From assembly GCA_023416895.1 (NCBI GenBank), contig JAEZGQ010000105.1, positions 1-10,611 on the forward strand: 10,611 bases of DNA. Direction: 5' to 3'. The notes under the pieces were generated by a model. That model was not told the DNA's origin and made no database searches. It saw only the letters and a program-made list of their open reading frames with translations. Below are positions 1 to 6,256 of this stretch, piece after piece (positions within the stretch are counted from its first letter, which is position 1; each line of letters begins with the position of its first letter). The stretch is from Bacillota bacterium. Its GTDB lineage: Bacteria > Bacillota > Clostridia > Christensenellales > CAG-138. The position numbers and the translations under genes are program-made.

Positions 1-931
1 AGCTGTTGCGGTGCATCACGCCGTAGCGCACGAAACTCGCGTTTTCAAGCCCCGGGATCATACCGAACACACGCTTTTGCTCGGAAAATTTCAAATTGGT
101 TTGAAAGCCTACAATGTTATAAAGCCGCCCCTCTTTGTCGTCCTGCCGAAGCTGCACCACGGCAAACGGGCGTTCCCCCGTGCGCTCGTCACGAAGCCCC
201 ACAGGCTTTAACGGCCCGTAGGCAAGCGTCATTTTTCCGCGCTTTGCCATGACCTCAACCGGCATACAGCCCTCAAACACCTTGAGCGTTTCAAACTCCC
301 GCAAAGGCGCGGTTTCCGCAGCGATGAGCGCATCCACAAACGCTTCGTACTGCGCGCGGTTCATGGGGCAGTTGAGATAATCGCTTCCCCTGTCGTAGCG
401 CGAAGCGCGAAACACCTTTTCCATATCGAGCGAATCATACTCCACAATGGGCGCAGCGGCATCGTAAAAATGCAGGTTTTCACCGAAGAAGCGCTCGACG
501 GCTTCCAAAAATGCGCCATCCGTGAGTGGCCCGGTGGCAACAACGGCGGGCGCTTCGGGCAGCGAAGAAACCTCCTCTTCTACCACCTCTATGTTTTTGT
601 GCCTCAGAATGTGCTCCGTGACGAGCGCGGAAAAGCCTTCCCTGTCTACCGCAAGCGCGCCGCCTGCGGGAAGCCGCGTTTGATCGGCACAGGAAATGAT
701 AAGTGAGCCGAGCTTTCGCATTTCCTCTTTCAAAAGTCCCGCGGCATTTTGGAGCCTGTCGGAGCGCAAGGAGTTGGAGCATACGAGCTCCGCAAATGTT
801 TCGTTTTTGTGCGCGGGGCTTTTCTTCCCCGGTTTCATATCGGCGAGTAATACAGGAATGCCGCGCTCAGCTAGCTGATACGCGGCCTCACAACCTGCAA
901 GTCCTGCGCCAATGACCTTGACGCGCTTCAT
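1..931 (-). CDS. trmFO: TrmFO, folate/FAD-dependent tRNA (uracil-54-C5)-methyltransferase, 3' end missing
   Basis: This enzyme makes 5-methyluridine at position 54 in the T-loop of tRNAs, using methylenetetrahydrofolate as carbon donor and reduced FAD. It is the Gram-positive alternative to SAM-dependent TrmA and acts in the cytoplasm. The first 310 residues are visible, against about 435 for the family, so the C-terminal third lies beyond the left edge. The N-terminus carries the FAD-binding GxGxxG fold (VIGAGLAGCEAA, residues 6-17). The family signatures FAELVCSNSLRSD (Cys51), PAGGALAVDR, LYFYDAAAPIVE-like (HFYDAAAPIVE), LNCPM, FEGCMPVEVMAKRGK (Cys222), FAVVQLRQDD and YGVMHRN follow in order. 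From family knowledge, the two cysteines match the flavin-associated and catalytic cysteines of the B. subtilis enzyme. The ATG overlaps the topA stop as ATGA, which suggests translational coupling. The topA-trmFO order is typical of Bacillota. I derived this reading frame by reverse-complementing and translating the region by hand; it is open to the window edge. Confidence 0.97.
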   Translation of the reverse strand, partial: MKRVKVIGAGLAGCEAAYQLAERGIPVLLADMKPGKKSPAHKNETFAELVCSNSLRSDRLQNAAGLLKEEMRKLGSLIISCADQTRLPAGGALAVDREGFSALVTEHILRHKNIEVVEEEVSSLPEAPAVVATGPLTDGAFLEAVERFFGENLHFYDAAAPIVEYDSLDMEKVFRASRYDRGSDYLNCPMNRAQYEAFVDALIAAETAPLREFETLKVFEGCMPVEVMAKRGKMTLAYGPLKPVGLRDERTGERPFAVVQLRQDDKEGRLYNIVGFQTNLKFSEQKRVFGMIPGLENASFVRYGVMHRNS

Positions 932-3027
932 GCTTCTTCGTTTCCTTTCTTTTGCGGCCTTACAACAAAGCCGCAGTCCTTGTTGGAGCAAGCGGTATAA
1001 CCGCCATGCTGCCCCACCTTATGCACCATCATGGCGCCGCACTTGGGGCACTTTTCCTTCGAGGGCCTATCCCACGACACAAAGTCGCACGAGGGGTAGT
1101 TTTCACACCCGTAAAACACCTTGCCGCGTTTGGACTTGCGCTTGATGATCTCCGCGCCGCACGTCGGGCAGGGTACGCCTATTTTTTCCACGATCGGCTT
1201 CGTATTTCTGCATGCAGGGAAATTGGGGCATGCAAGGAACCTGCCGAAACGCCCCATTTTGTAAACCATCATCGCACCGCAAAGCTCGCACTGAATGTCG
1301 GAAACCTCGTCTGGGATCACGATCTTTTCGATGCTTTCGGATGCCATATCCACGGTTTGTTGGAACGGTGCGTAAAAGTCGGAAAGCACCTTCGTCCACT
1401 CCTGCTCGCCGTCCTTAATTAGGTCGAGCTTGCTTTCCATATCCGCGGTGAACTTTACGTCCACAATATCCTCAAAGTTTTCCTTCATCAGCTGTGTTAC
1501 AACAAACCCAAGCTCCGTCGGAAGCAGCTGTTTTTTGTCGCGCTGGATGTAGCCGCGCTCAATGATGGTGGAAATGGTTGGTGAATAGGTGCTCGGGCGG
1601 CCGATGCCCTTCTCCTCGAGCGCTTTTACAAGCGAAGCTTCTGTGTAGCGCGGCGGAGGCTGCGTAAACCGCTGCTCCGTGTCGATCTTTTGCGCCTTGA
1701 AGGTTTCGCCCACGGCAAGCTTTGGCAGAACAATCTCATCCTCCTGCACGTCGTCGCGCCCTTCGGTATAGATCACGCCGTAACCGTCGAACAGCGTGCG
1801 CACACCGTTGGCGCGGTAAGTACAGTCGTTCGCGTCAAAAGTGACGGTGCTCGTTTCCACAAGCGCCTCCGCCATTTGACTTGCAAGAAAACGCTCGTAA
1901 ATGAGCTTATAAAGCTTATACTGGTTGGCGTTGAGCGAGCCCTTTACGCTTTGCGGCGTATTTTCAACACTCGACGGGCGAACCGCCTCATGTGCGTCCT
2001 GCGCACCCTTGCGGCCACGGTAAACGTTGGGCGTTTTCGGCACGTATGCTTCGCCGTAAACCTTGGAGATGTGGTCGAGCGCCTGCTTTTGCGCCTCGTC
2101 GGCCACGCGCACGGAGTCCGTACGGATGTAGGTGATAAGGCCGGTAAGCCCCTTTCCTTCCAGCTCAATGCCCTCATAGAGCTGCTGCGCCACAAGCATG
2201 GTGAGCTTTGTGGTGAAGCCAAGTTTACGCGAGGCCTCCTGCTGCAGGCTGCTCGTGGTGAAAGGCGGCGGCGCATGACGCGCTTTTTCCGCAATCTTGA
2301 TGTCACTGATTACAAACGGCGCGTCCTTGGAGCTTTCTAAAACCTTTTTGGCCTGTTCCTCATTTTTGATTTCAGCCTTTTTGCCGTTGAAGCCGTAGAA
2401 CTTTACTACAATCGGCTTTTTTACGGAAGCGCCCATAAGGTGCGCGGAAATAAGCCAGTATTCCTCCGGCACAAAGTCGAGAATCTCTTGCTCTCGGTCG
2501 CAGATGATGCGCGTAGCGACCGACTGCACGCGGCCCGCGGAAAGGCCTTTTCTAACCTTTGCCCACAGAACGGGGCTGATTTTATAACCCACCAGCCTAT
2601 CGAGCACGCGGCGTGCCTGCTGCGCGTCCACAAGGTTCATGTCGATGGAGCGCGGCGTTTTCACCGCCTTTTTCACCGTGTTTGAGGTAATCTCGTTGAA
2701 CTCAATGCGGCAGTTGGACTTGGTATCGAGCTTTAAAATTTGCGCAAGGTGCCAAGATATGGCTTCGCCTTCCATATCAGGGTCGGTTGCGAGCAGCACG
2801 CGTTGCGCGGCTTTCGCTTCCTTGCGGATGCGCTCAAGCACGTCACCGCGCCCGCGCAGCGTGATGTATTTGGGTTCAAATCCCTTCTCCACGTCAACGC
2901 CGAGCTGGCTTTTGGGAAGATCCCGCACATGCCCGTTGGACGCAATTACCTTGTATTTTGAACCGAGGAATTTTCCGATCGTTTTCGCCTTCGCGGGCGA
3001 TTCCACGATCACCAGCATTTCCGCCAT
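928..3027 (-). CDS. topA: DNA topoisomerase I (type IA)
   Basis: TopA relaxes negative supercoils by cutting one strand through a 5'-phosphotyrosine link and passing the other strand. It is 699 residues long, normal for Bacillota. The TOPRIM domain is at about residues 3-115, with the catalytic Glu9 (VIVESPAKAKTI) and the metal-binding acidic triad Asp82, Asp84, Glu86. The active-site tyrosine is Tyr300 in GLITYIRTDS. The toroid core continues to about residue 570, including the conserved EKGIGRPSTY at 472-481. Three C4 zinc ribbons close the protein: Cys580/583/600/606, Cys620/623/641/647 and Cys660/663/680/685. The ATG is preceded by GGAGG with a 5-nt spacer, so this start is well supported. 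The residue between Asp84 and Glu86 is Met where Arg is usual. The gene sits 141 bp after dprA, so it may have its own promoter, and it overlaps trmFO by 4 bp. Confidence 0.98.
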   Translation of the reverse strand: MAEMLVIVESPAKAKTIGKFLGSKYKVIASNGHVRDLPKSQLGVDVEKGFEPKYITLRGRGDVLERIRKEAKAAQRVLLATDPDMEGEAISWHLAQILKLDTKSNCRIEFNEITSNTVKKAVKTPRSIDMNLVDAQQARRVLDRLVGYKISPVLWAKVRKGLSAGRVQSVATRIICDREQEILDFVPEEYWLISAHLMGASVKKPIVVKFYGFNGKKAEIKNEEQAKKVLESSKDAPFVISDIKIAEKARHAPPPFTTSSLQQEASRKLGFTTKLTMLVAQQLYEGIELEGKGLTGLITYIRTDSVRVADEAQKQALDHISKVYGEAYVPKTPNVYRGRKGAQDAHEAVRPSSVENTPQSVKGSLNANQYKLYKLIYERFLASQMAEALVETSTVTFDANDCTYRANGVRTLFDGYGVIYTEGRDDVQEDEIVLPKLAVGETFKAQKIDTEQRFTQPPPRYTEASLVKALEEKGIGRPSTYSPTISTIIERGYIQRDKKQLLPTELGFVVTQLMKENFEDIVDVKFTADMESKLDLIKDGEQEWTKVLSDFYAPFQQTVDMASESIEKIVIPDEVSDIQCELCGAMMVYKMGRFGRFLACPNFPACRNTKPIVEKIGVPCPTCGAEIIKRKSKRGKVFYGCENYPSCDFVSWDRPSKEKCPKCGAMMVHKVGQHGGYTACSNKDCGFVVRPQKKGNEEA

Positions 3028-3032
3028 AGGTG

Positions 3033-3037
3033 CCTCC
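3033..3037 (-). promoter_or_regulatory. Shine-Dalgarno site of topA
   Basis: A consensus GGAGG on the minus strand lies 5 nt upstream of the topA ATG and fixes that start. It is immediately downstream of an imperfect inverted repeat, so its accessibility could depend on leader folding. Confidence 0.85.
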
Positions 3038-3040
3038 AGA

Positions 3041-3072
3041 TCCGCCGCACGGGGGAAAGCCCGATTCGCGGA
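3041..3072 (-). repeat. Imperfect inverted repeat just upstream of the topA ribosome binding site
   Basis: On the plus strand, TCCGC (3041-3045) and GCGGA (3068-3072) form an outer 5-bp stem. CGGG (3050-3053) and CCCG (3060-3063) form an inner 4-bp stem with a 6-nt loop. Symmetric 4-nt internal loops separate the two stems. In the transcript the structure would end 3 nt before the topA GGAGG. Function is unknown; influence on translation initiation is an inference. It has no downstream U-run, so it is not an intrinsic terminator. Confidence 0.45.
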
Positions 3073-3095
3073 GCAATGATGTTAATAACTTGTAC

Positions 3096-3129
3096 GCTTT
3101 TTTGCCGCCTTCGCGGCGCAAAAGAAAGC
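3096..3129 (-). repeat. Long imperfect hairpin in the dprA-topA intergenic region
   Basis: The core is a perfect GCCGC-CTTC-GCGGC hairpin (3105-3109 with 3114-3118 or the register one base away). It can be lengthened by T-rich and A-rich flanks and closes with GC at both ends, leaving a 2-nt bulge and one unpaired base. On the minus strand it is followed by an A-run, not a U-run, and on the plus strand by GCAAAAG. It therefore lacks the layout of an intrinsic terminator on either strand. It might act as an mRNA stability or processing element between dprA and topA; that is inference. The rest of the 141-bp gap (3028-3168) holds no convincing sigma-A promoter that I could identify. Confidence 0.5.
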
Positions 3130-3168
3130 AAATGCGCCCCATCTTAACATTTTGGATGCGGCACGTTT

Positions 3169-4260
3169 CTAAATTTCATAGACCCTTCCGGGCGACTGCT
3201 TAATTATTCCCGAAAATTCCATCTCTGTCAAGGTTGAATTTAGCCGTCCGATGGGAAGCCCCGTCAGCTCGCTCAACTCGTCAAAGCTTTTCTCACCCGC
3301 AAAGAGGAGGTCATACACCGTTTTCTGCTCACCAAATAGCTCCTGCTTTTGCTCCTCCGTCGAAGCGTTCACATATGCTGCAAGGCCGTATTCCTCCAGC
3401 ACATCCGCCGCGCTTAGCGTAATTTTGGCGGCACCTGCGGCGATCATGCGGTTTGTGCCTTCGCTCATGGGGTCTGTGACGCGGCCTGGTACGGCAAAAA
3501 CGTCGCGTCCCTGCTCAAGCGCATAGTTCGCGGTAATGCTCGTTCCGCTTCTTGACGCCGCCTCCACCACCACAAGGCCGCGCGACATGCCGCTTATGAT
3601 GCGGTTTCGCCGCGGGAAGTTCGAGGGATGCGGCTTTGTGCCGGGCAAAAATTCGGAAAGTACCGCCCCACGTTCCGCGATGTTTTCATAGAGCGCTTCG
3701 TTTTCCTTCGGGTAAACAACATCCACCCCGCAGCCCAAAACCGCCACGGTCGGAAAATCGCTTTGGGCAATGCTCAATGCGCCCGCCGCGCTTTGCGCGT
3801 CGATGCCATAAGCAAGCCCGGAAACGATGCTCGCTCCCGCGCGTGCAAGATCGCTTGCGAGCGAAAACGCCATTTTTTTACCGTAGCTGGTGCATTTTCG
3901 CGAGCCGATGATGGCAATGGGCAGCACAATCTCCTCGGGGAGCTTCCCTTTTACAAACAAAACCGGCGGCGGGTTATGGATGTGGCGCAACAGCGCCGGG
4001 TACGCCGCGTCGTCAAAAAGCACCGTAGTGATTTTGTGCTTTTTTAAATATAAAAAGCACGCGTCGATGTAGGGTTCCTTTGCCTTTTCGCGAAGCTCGT
4101 CTTTGAGTTTTTGCGCGTTCCGTCCATCGAACAGAAGCCCTTCGCGCGAAGCGGCGTAAAACACCTCGCGCGCGGAACCGTGGTGTTCCACAAGCTTAAA
4201 ATAAGTAGAAGGGCTTGCCTTGAGGGCAAACGCTAGCCAAAGCGAGTAGCGCGACTGCAT
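3169..4260 (-). CDS. dprA: DprA/Smf, DNA-processing protein that protects ssDNA and loads RecA
   Basis: DprA binds incoming single-stranded DNA during natural transformation and loads RecA; it is also present in many bacteria not known to be competent. From the ATG at 4260 the protein has 363 residues, normal for the family. Order of parts: an N-terminal helical region (about 1-65), the Rossmann-like core with IAIIGSRKCTSYG (about 115-127), VSGLAYGID (146-154), AVLGCGVDVVYPKEN (173-187), SEFLPGTKPHPSNFPRRNR (202-220), VVVEAASRSGTSITA (230-244) and VFAVPG, then a C-terminal winged helix (about 310-363). The histidine normally found in the GID..AH..GAL segment is replaced. The start is uncertain. 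The ATG at 4260 has only a weak GGA upstream. A GTG at 4269 has a G6 tract 7 nt upstream, and a TTG at 4284 would overlap the yifB stop. All three give the same core. It lies directly downstream of yifB, probably in the same operon. Confidence 0.95.
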   Translation of the reverse strand: MQSRYSLWLAFALKASPSTYFKLVEHHGSAREVFYAASREGLLFDGRNAQKLKDELREKAKEPYIDACFLYLKKHKITTVLFDDAAYPALLRHIHNPPPVLFVKGKLPEEIVLPIAIIGSRKCTSYGKKMAFSLASDLARAGASIVSGLAYGIDAQSAAGALSIAQSDFPTVAVLGCGVDVVYPKENEALYENIAERGAVLSEFLPGTKPHPSNFPRRNRIISGMSRGLVVVEAASRSGTSITANYALEQGRDVFAVPGRVTDPMSEGTNRMIAAGAAKITLSAADVLEEYGLAAYVNASTEEQKQELFGEQKTVYDLLFAGEKSFDELSELTGLPIGRLNSTLTEMEFSGIIKQSPGRVYEI

Positions 4261-4271
4261 TTCATCCACGG

Positions 4272-5810
4272 CTATGCCCCCCAATATTTGCTGTCGAGGC
4301 TGCGGTATTGAATGGCCTCCGCCAAATGGCCGCTCGTCACGGTTTCGCTCTCTTCCAAATCCGCAATCGTGCGCGCCACCTTCAAAATGCGGCTGTAAGC
4401 GCGGGCGCTCAAATTGAGCGCCGCAAACGCCTTTTGGAGCACCGCTCTCCCCTTTTGGTCAAGCGTGCAGTATTTTTCAACCAGAGCGCTGGTCATTTGC
4501 GCGTTGAACAAAATCCCTTCGTTTTTGTAGCGTTCGCGCTGCGCATCCCTCGCGGCGTTCACGCGAAGGCGAATGGCCGCGGAGCTTTCACCGGGCGCCT
4601 TTTGCGAAATTTCCTCGTAGCCGACCTCCGTCATTTCAACATGCAAATCGATGCGGTCGAGCATGGGTGAGCTGATGCGGTTGCGGTACTGCTTGATCTG
4701 CGCATTGGTGCAGCGACACAATGCCTTCCTAGAGCCGTAGTTGCCACACGGGCAGGGATTCATGGCGGCTATGAGCATAAAATCCGCCGGATAGGTGGAG
4801 CGCGAAGTGGCGCGGGTAATGGTTACGGTGCCATCTTCAAGCGGTTGGCGCAGCGCCTCGAGCGTTTCTTTTTTAAATTCGGGGAACTCATCCAAAAAGA
4901 GCACGCCGTAATGCGCAAGGCTGATCTCGCCCGGCAGCGCCTTTGCACCGCCGCCCACAAGCGCCGCTGTGGATGCGTTGTGGTGCGGCGCGCGAAACGG
5001 CCGCTCGGCAACGATGCCCTCCGTACCGCGAAGCGCACCCGTCACAGAATGTATTTTTGTGATCTCAAGGGCTTCCGCAAACGTAAGCTCGGGCAAAATA
5101 GAAGGCACGCTGCGGGCAAGCATGGTTTTACCCGAGCCCGGCGTGCCGATTAGCATCAAATTATGGCCGCCCGCCACGGCGATTTCCGCCGCGCGCTTTG
5201 CGCCCTGTTGTCCGCGGATTTCCGAAAAATCCGAGCTATATTTTACTTCGCTGGCGCTCCACACATGCTTTGGCTGCGGCGTAAGCGCTTCTCCGCGCAA
5301 ATACGAAACGGCCTCGGCAAGCGTTGCAAGCGGGAAAACGGTGATACCTTCCACATAGGCTGCCTCAGCCGCATTTTGCGCAGACAGGGCGATTTTCTGT
5401 GCACCGTTTGCGTACGCACCGATGACCATGGGCATGATGCCCGCAACCGGACGTACCGTGCCGTCGAGCGCGAGTTCGCCCAAAAACACCGTTTCCCCCG
5501 CCGCGTTCACCTGACCCGTTGCGGCCAGGATGCCAACGGCGATGGGTAAATCGTAAAGCGAACCTTCTTTTCGAAGATCCGCCGGCGCAAGGCTTACCGT
5601 GATGCGCGACATGGGAAACTCAAAACCGCTGTTTTTGATGGCAGCGCGTACGCGTTCGCGCGATTCGCGCACGGCGGCATCCGGAAGCCCTACCGTTTCG
5701 TAGGCCGGTATGCCGTTTGAAACATCCACCTCTACCACCACGGGAAAAGAGTTGAGGCCGCTGAGGCCAAAGCTATGAATCCTTGCTAGCAGCGAAATCC
5801 CCCCAAACAA
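4272..5810 (-). CDS. comM: YifB/ComM family AAA+ ATPase (Mg-chelatase-like)
   Basis: This family is related to magnesium chelatase subunits. The proteobacterial ComM is a branch-migration helicase that extends strand integration during natural transformation; the Bacillota members are usually called YifB, and their role is inferred. At 512 residues (from TTG) it has the family length. The N-terminal Lon-like ChlI domain covers about 8-180 (VGLPDAAVRESRERVRAAIKNSGFEFP; SLAPADLRKEG..YDLPIA). The AAA+ domain follows, with Walker A GTPGSGKT (222-229), Walker B LFLDE (304-308), and the NPCPCGNYGS segment with Cys353, 355, 365 and 367 as a likely metal-binding cluster. Then come SSPMLDRIDLHVEM and the C-terminal helical domain (RAYSRILKVARTIADLE). 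The start is a problem. Family N-termini usually begin at the residue corresponding to Leu7, where the codon is CTG (5792); the TTG at 5810 is the nearest accepted start codon. It is 18 bp from gtrA and a few bases before dprA. Confidence 0.95.
   Translation of the reverse strand: MFGGISLLARIHSFGLSGLNSFPVVVEVDVSNGIPAYETVGLPDAAVRESRERVRAAIKNSGFEFPMSRITVSLAPADLRKEGSLYDLPIAVGILAATGQVNAAGETVFLGELALDGTVRPVAGIMPMVIGAYANGAQKIALSAQNAAEAAYVEGITVFPLATLAEAVSYLRGEALTPQPKHVWSASEVKYSSDFSEIRGQQGAKRAAEIAVAGGHNLMLIGTPGSGKTMLARSVPSILPELTFAEALEITKIHSVTGALRGTEGIVAERPFRAPHHNASTAALVGGGAKALPGEISLAHYGVLFLDEFPEFKKETLEALRQPLEDGTVTITRATSRSTYPADFMLIAAMNPCPCGNYGSRKALCRCTNAQIKQYRNRISSPMLDRIDLHVEMTEVGYEEISQKAPGESSAAIRLRVNAARDAQRERYKNEGILFNAQMTSALVEKYCTLDQKGRAVLQKAFAALNLSARAYSRILKVARTIADLEESETVTSGHLAEAIQYRSLDSKYWGA
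5799..5804 (-). promoter_or_regulatory. G6 tract at the yifB start, possible ribosome binding site
   Basis: A run of six G on the minus strand lies 6 nt before the CTG (5792) at which family members normally start, and just inside the TTG-initiated frame. It could act as a G-rich Shine-Dalgarno element for an unusual CTG start. A similar G6 tract (4277-4282) stands 7 nt before a GTG candidate start of dprA. This is inference from spacing alone. Confidence 0.35.
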
Positions 5811-5828
5811 CGCCCGCTTTGCACGCGG

Positions 5829-6245
5829 TTATTCTTCTTTGTTTTCCTCGTGCGTAAACACGAAAAGCTTGTTGCCGAAAAAGTTCACAACCATCGCAAC
5901 GGGCGTGGCAATGAGCTTTTGCAAAAGCTTGCCTTCAACATGCAGATAGTGTTCTGCAACATAAAGCATCCCGAGCGACACGCCAAGCGATACGATGTTG
6001 ACGCACACGAACAGGAAAAACTCCTTCGTCGTGCGGCGGCGCTCCTTCTTGAACGTCCAAAGCGTGTTGAAAAGATAGCTGTTGAACACGCCGCACGCGT
6101 AGGAAATGACCTGCGCAACATATTTGTTCAGCCCAACCGCGGTTAAAACCGCGTAAACACCAAGGTCTACAAGCGTGTTCAGAACGCCCACAAGGTTGAA
6201 CTTGATAAATTGGACGAGGTTCTTCAAAAGTTCTTTTTTGTTCAT
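5829..6245 (-). CDS. GtrA-family membrane protein, putative polyprenyl-phosphate-sugar translocase
   Basis: GtrA-like proteins are small four-helix membrane proteins, thought to move polyprenyl-phosphate-linked sugars from the inner to the outer face of the membrane for use by GT-C glycosyltransferases. The protein has 138 residues with four hydrophobic segments at about 11-35, 41-62, 75-97 and 107-129. Family hallmarks are FNLVGVLNTLVDLGVY near the N-terminus and NFFGNKLFVF (121-130) near the end. A charged tail, THEENKEE, follows. The start at 6245 is chosen because GGAGG lies 5 nt upstream (6251-6255); an upstream extension to 6290 would overlap the glycosyltransferase. The gene begins 11 nt after the stop of the large glycosyltransferase, so the two are very probably co-transcribed and act on the same lipid-linked sugar. 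No GtrB-type GT2 enzyme that would charge the lipid is in the window. Transport activity itself is inferred from the family. Confidence 0.9.
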   Translation of the reverse strand: MNKKELLKNLVQFIKFNLVGVLNTLVDLGVYAVLTAVGLNKYVAQVISYACGVFNSYLFNTLWTFKKERRRTTKEFFLFVCVNIVSLGVSLGMLYVAEHYLHVEGKLLQKLIATPVAMVVNFFGNKLFVFTHEENKEE

Positions 6246-6250
6246 ACGCG

Positions 6251-6255
6251 CCTCC
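6251..6255 (-). promoter_or_regulatory. Shine-Dalgarno site of the gtrA-like gene
   Basis: A consensus GGAGG lies in the 11-nt gap between the glycosyltransferase stop (6257) and the ATG at 6245, with a 5-nt spacer. It decides the start of the gtrA-like gene and argues against the upstream in-frame codon at 6290. Confidence 0.85.
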
Positions 6256-6256
6256 G

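Noticed and set aside
1690..2340. Plus-strand open frame of 216 codons
   Set aside because: It lies wholly antisense to topA, has a basic, low-complexity-like composition typical of antisense frames of GC-rich genes, and no recognisable domain or ribosome binding site.
3096..3129. Intrinsic terminator between dprA and topA
   Set aside because: The hairpin is followed by A-runs, not T-runs, in the minus-strand reading direction, and by GCAAAAG on the plus strand.
3873..3879. A7 tract in dprA as a programmed frameshift or slippage site
   Set aside because: The frame is intact across it, the run is common for Lys-Lys-Met coding, and no downstream alternative frame or stimulatory structure is evident.
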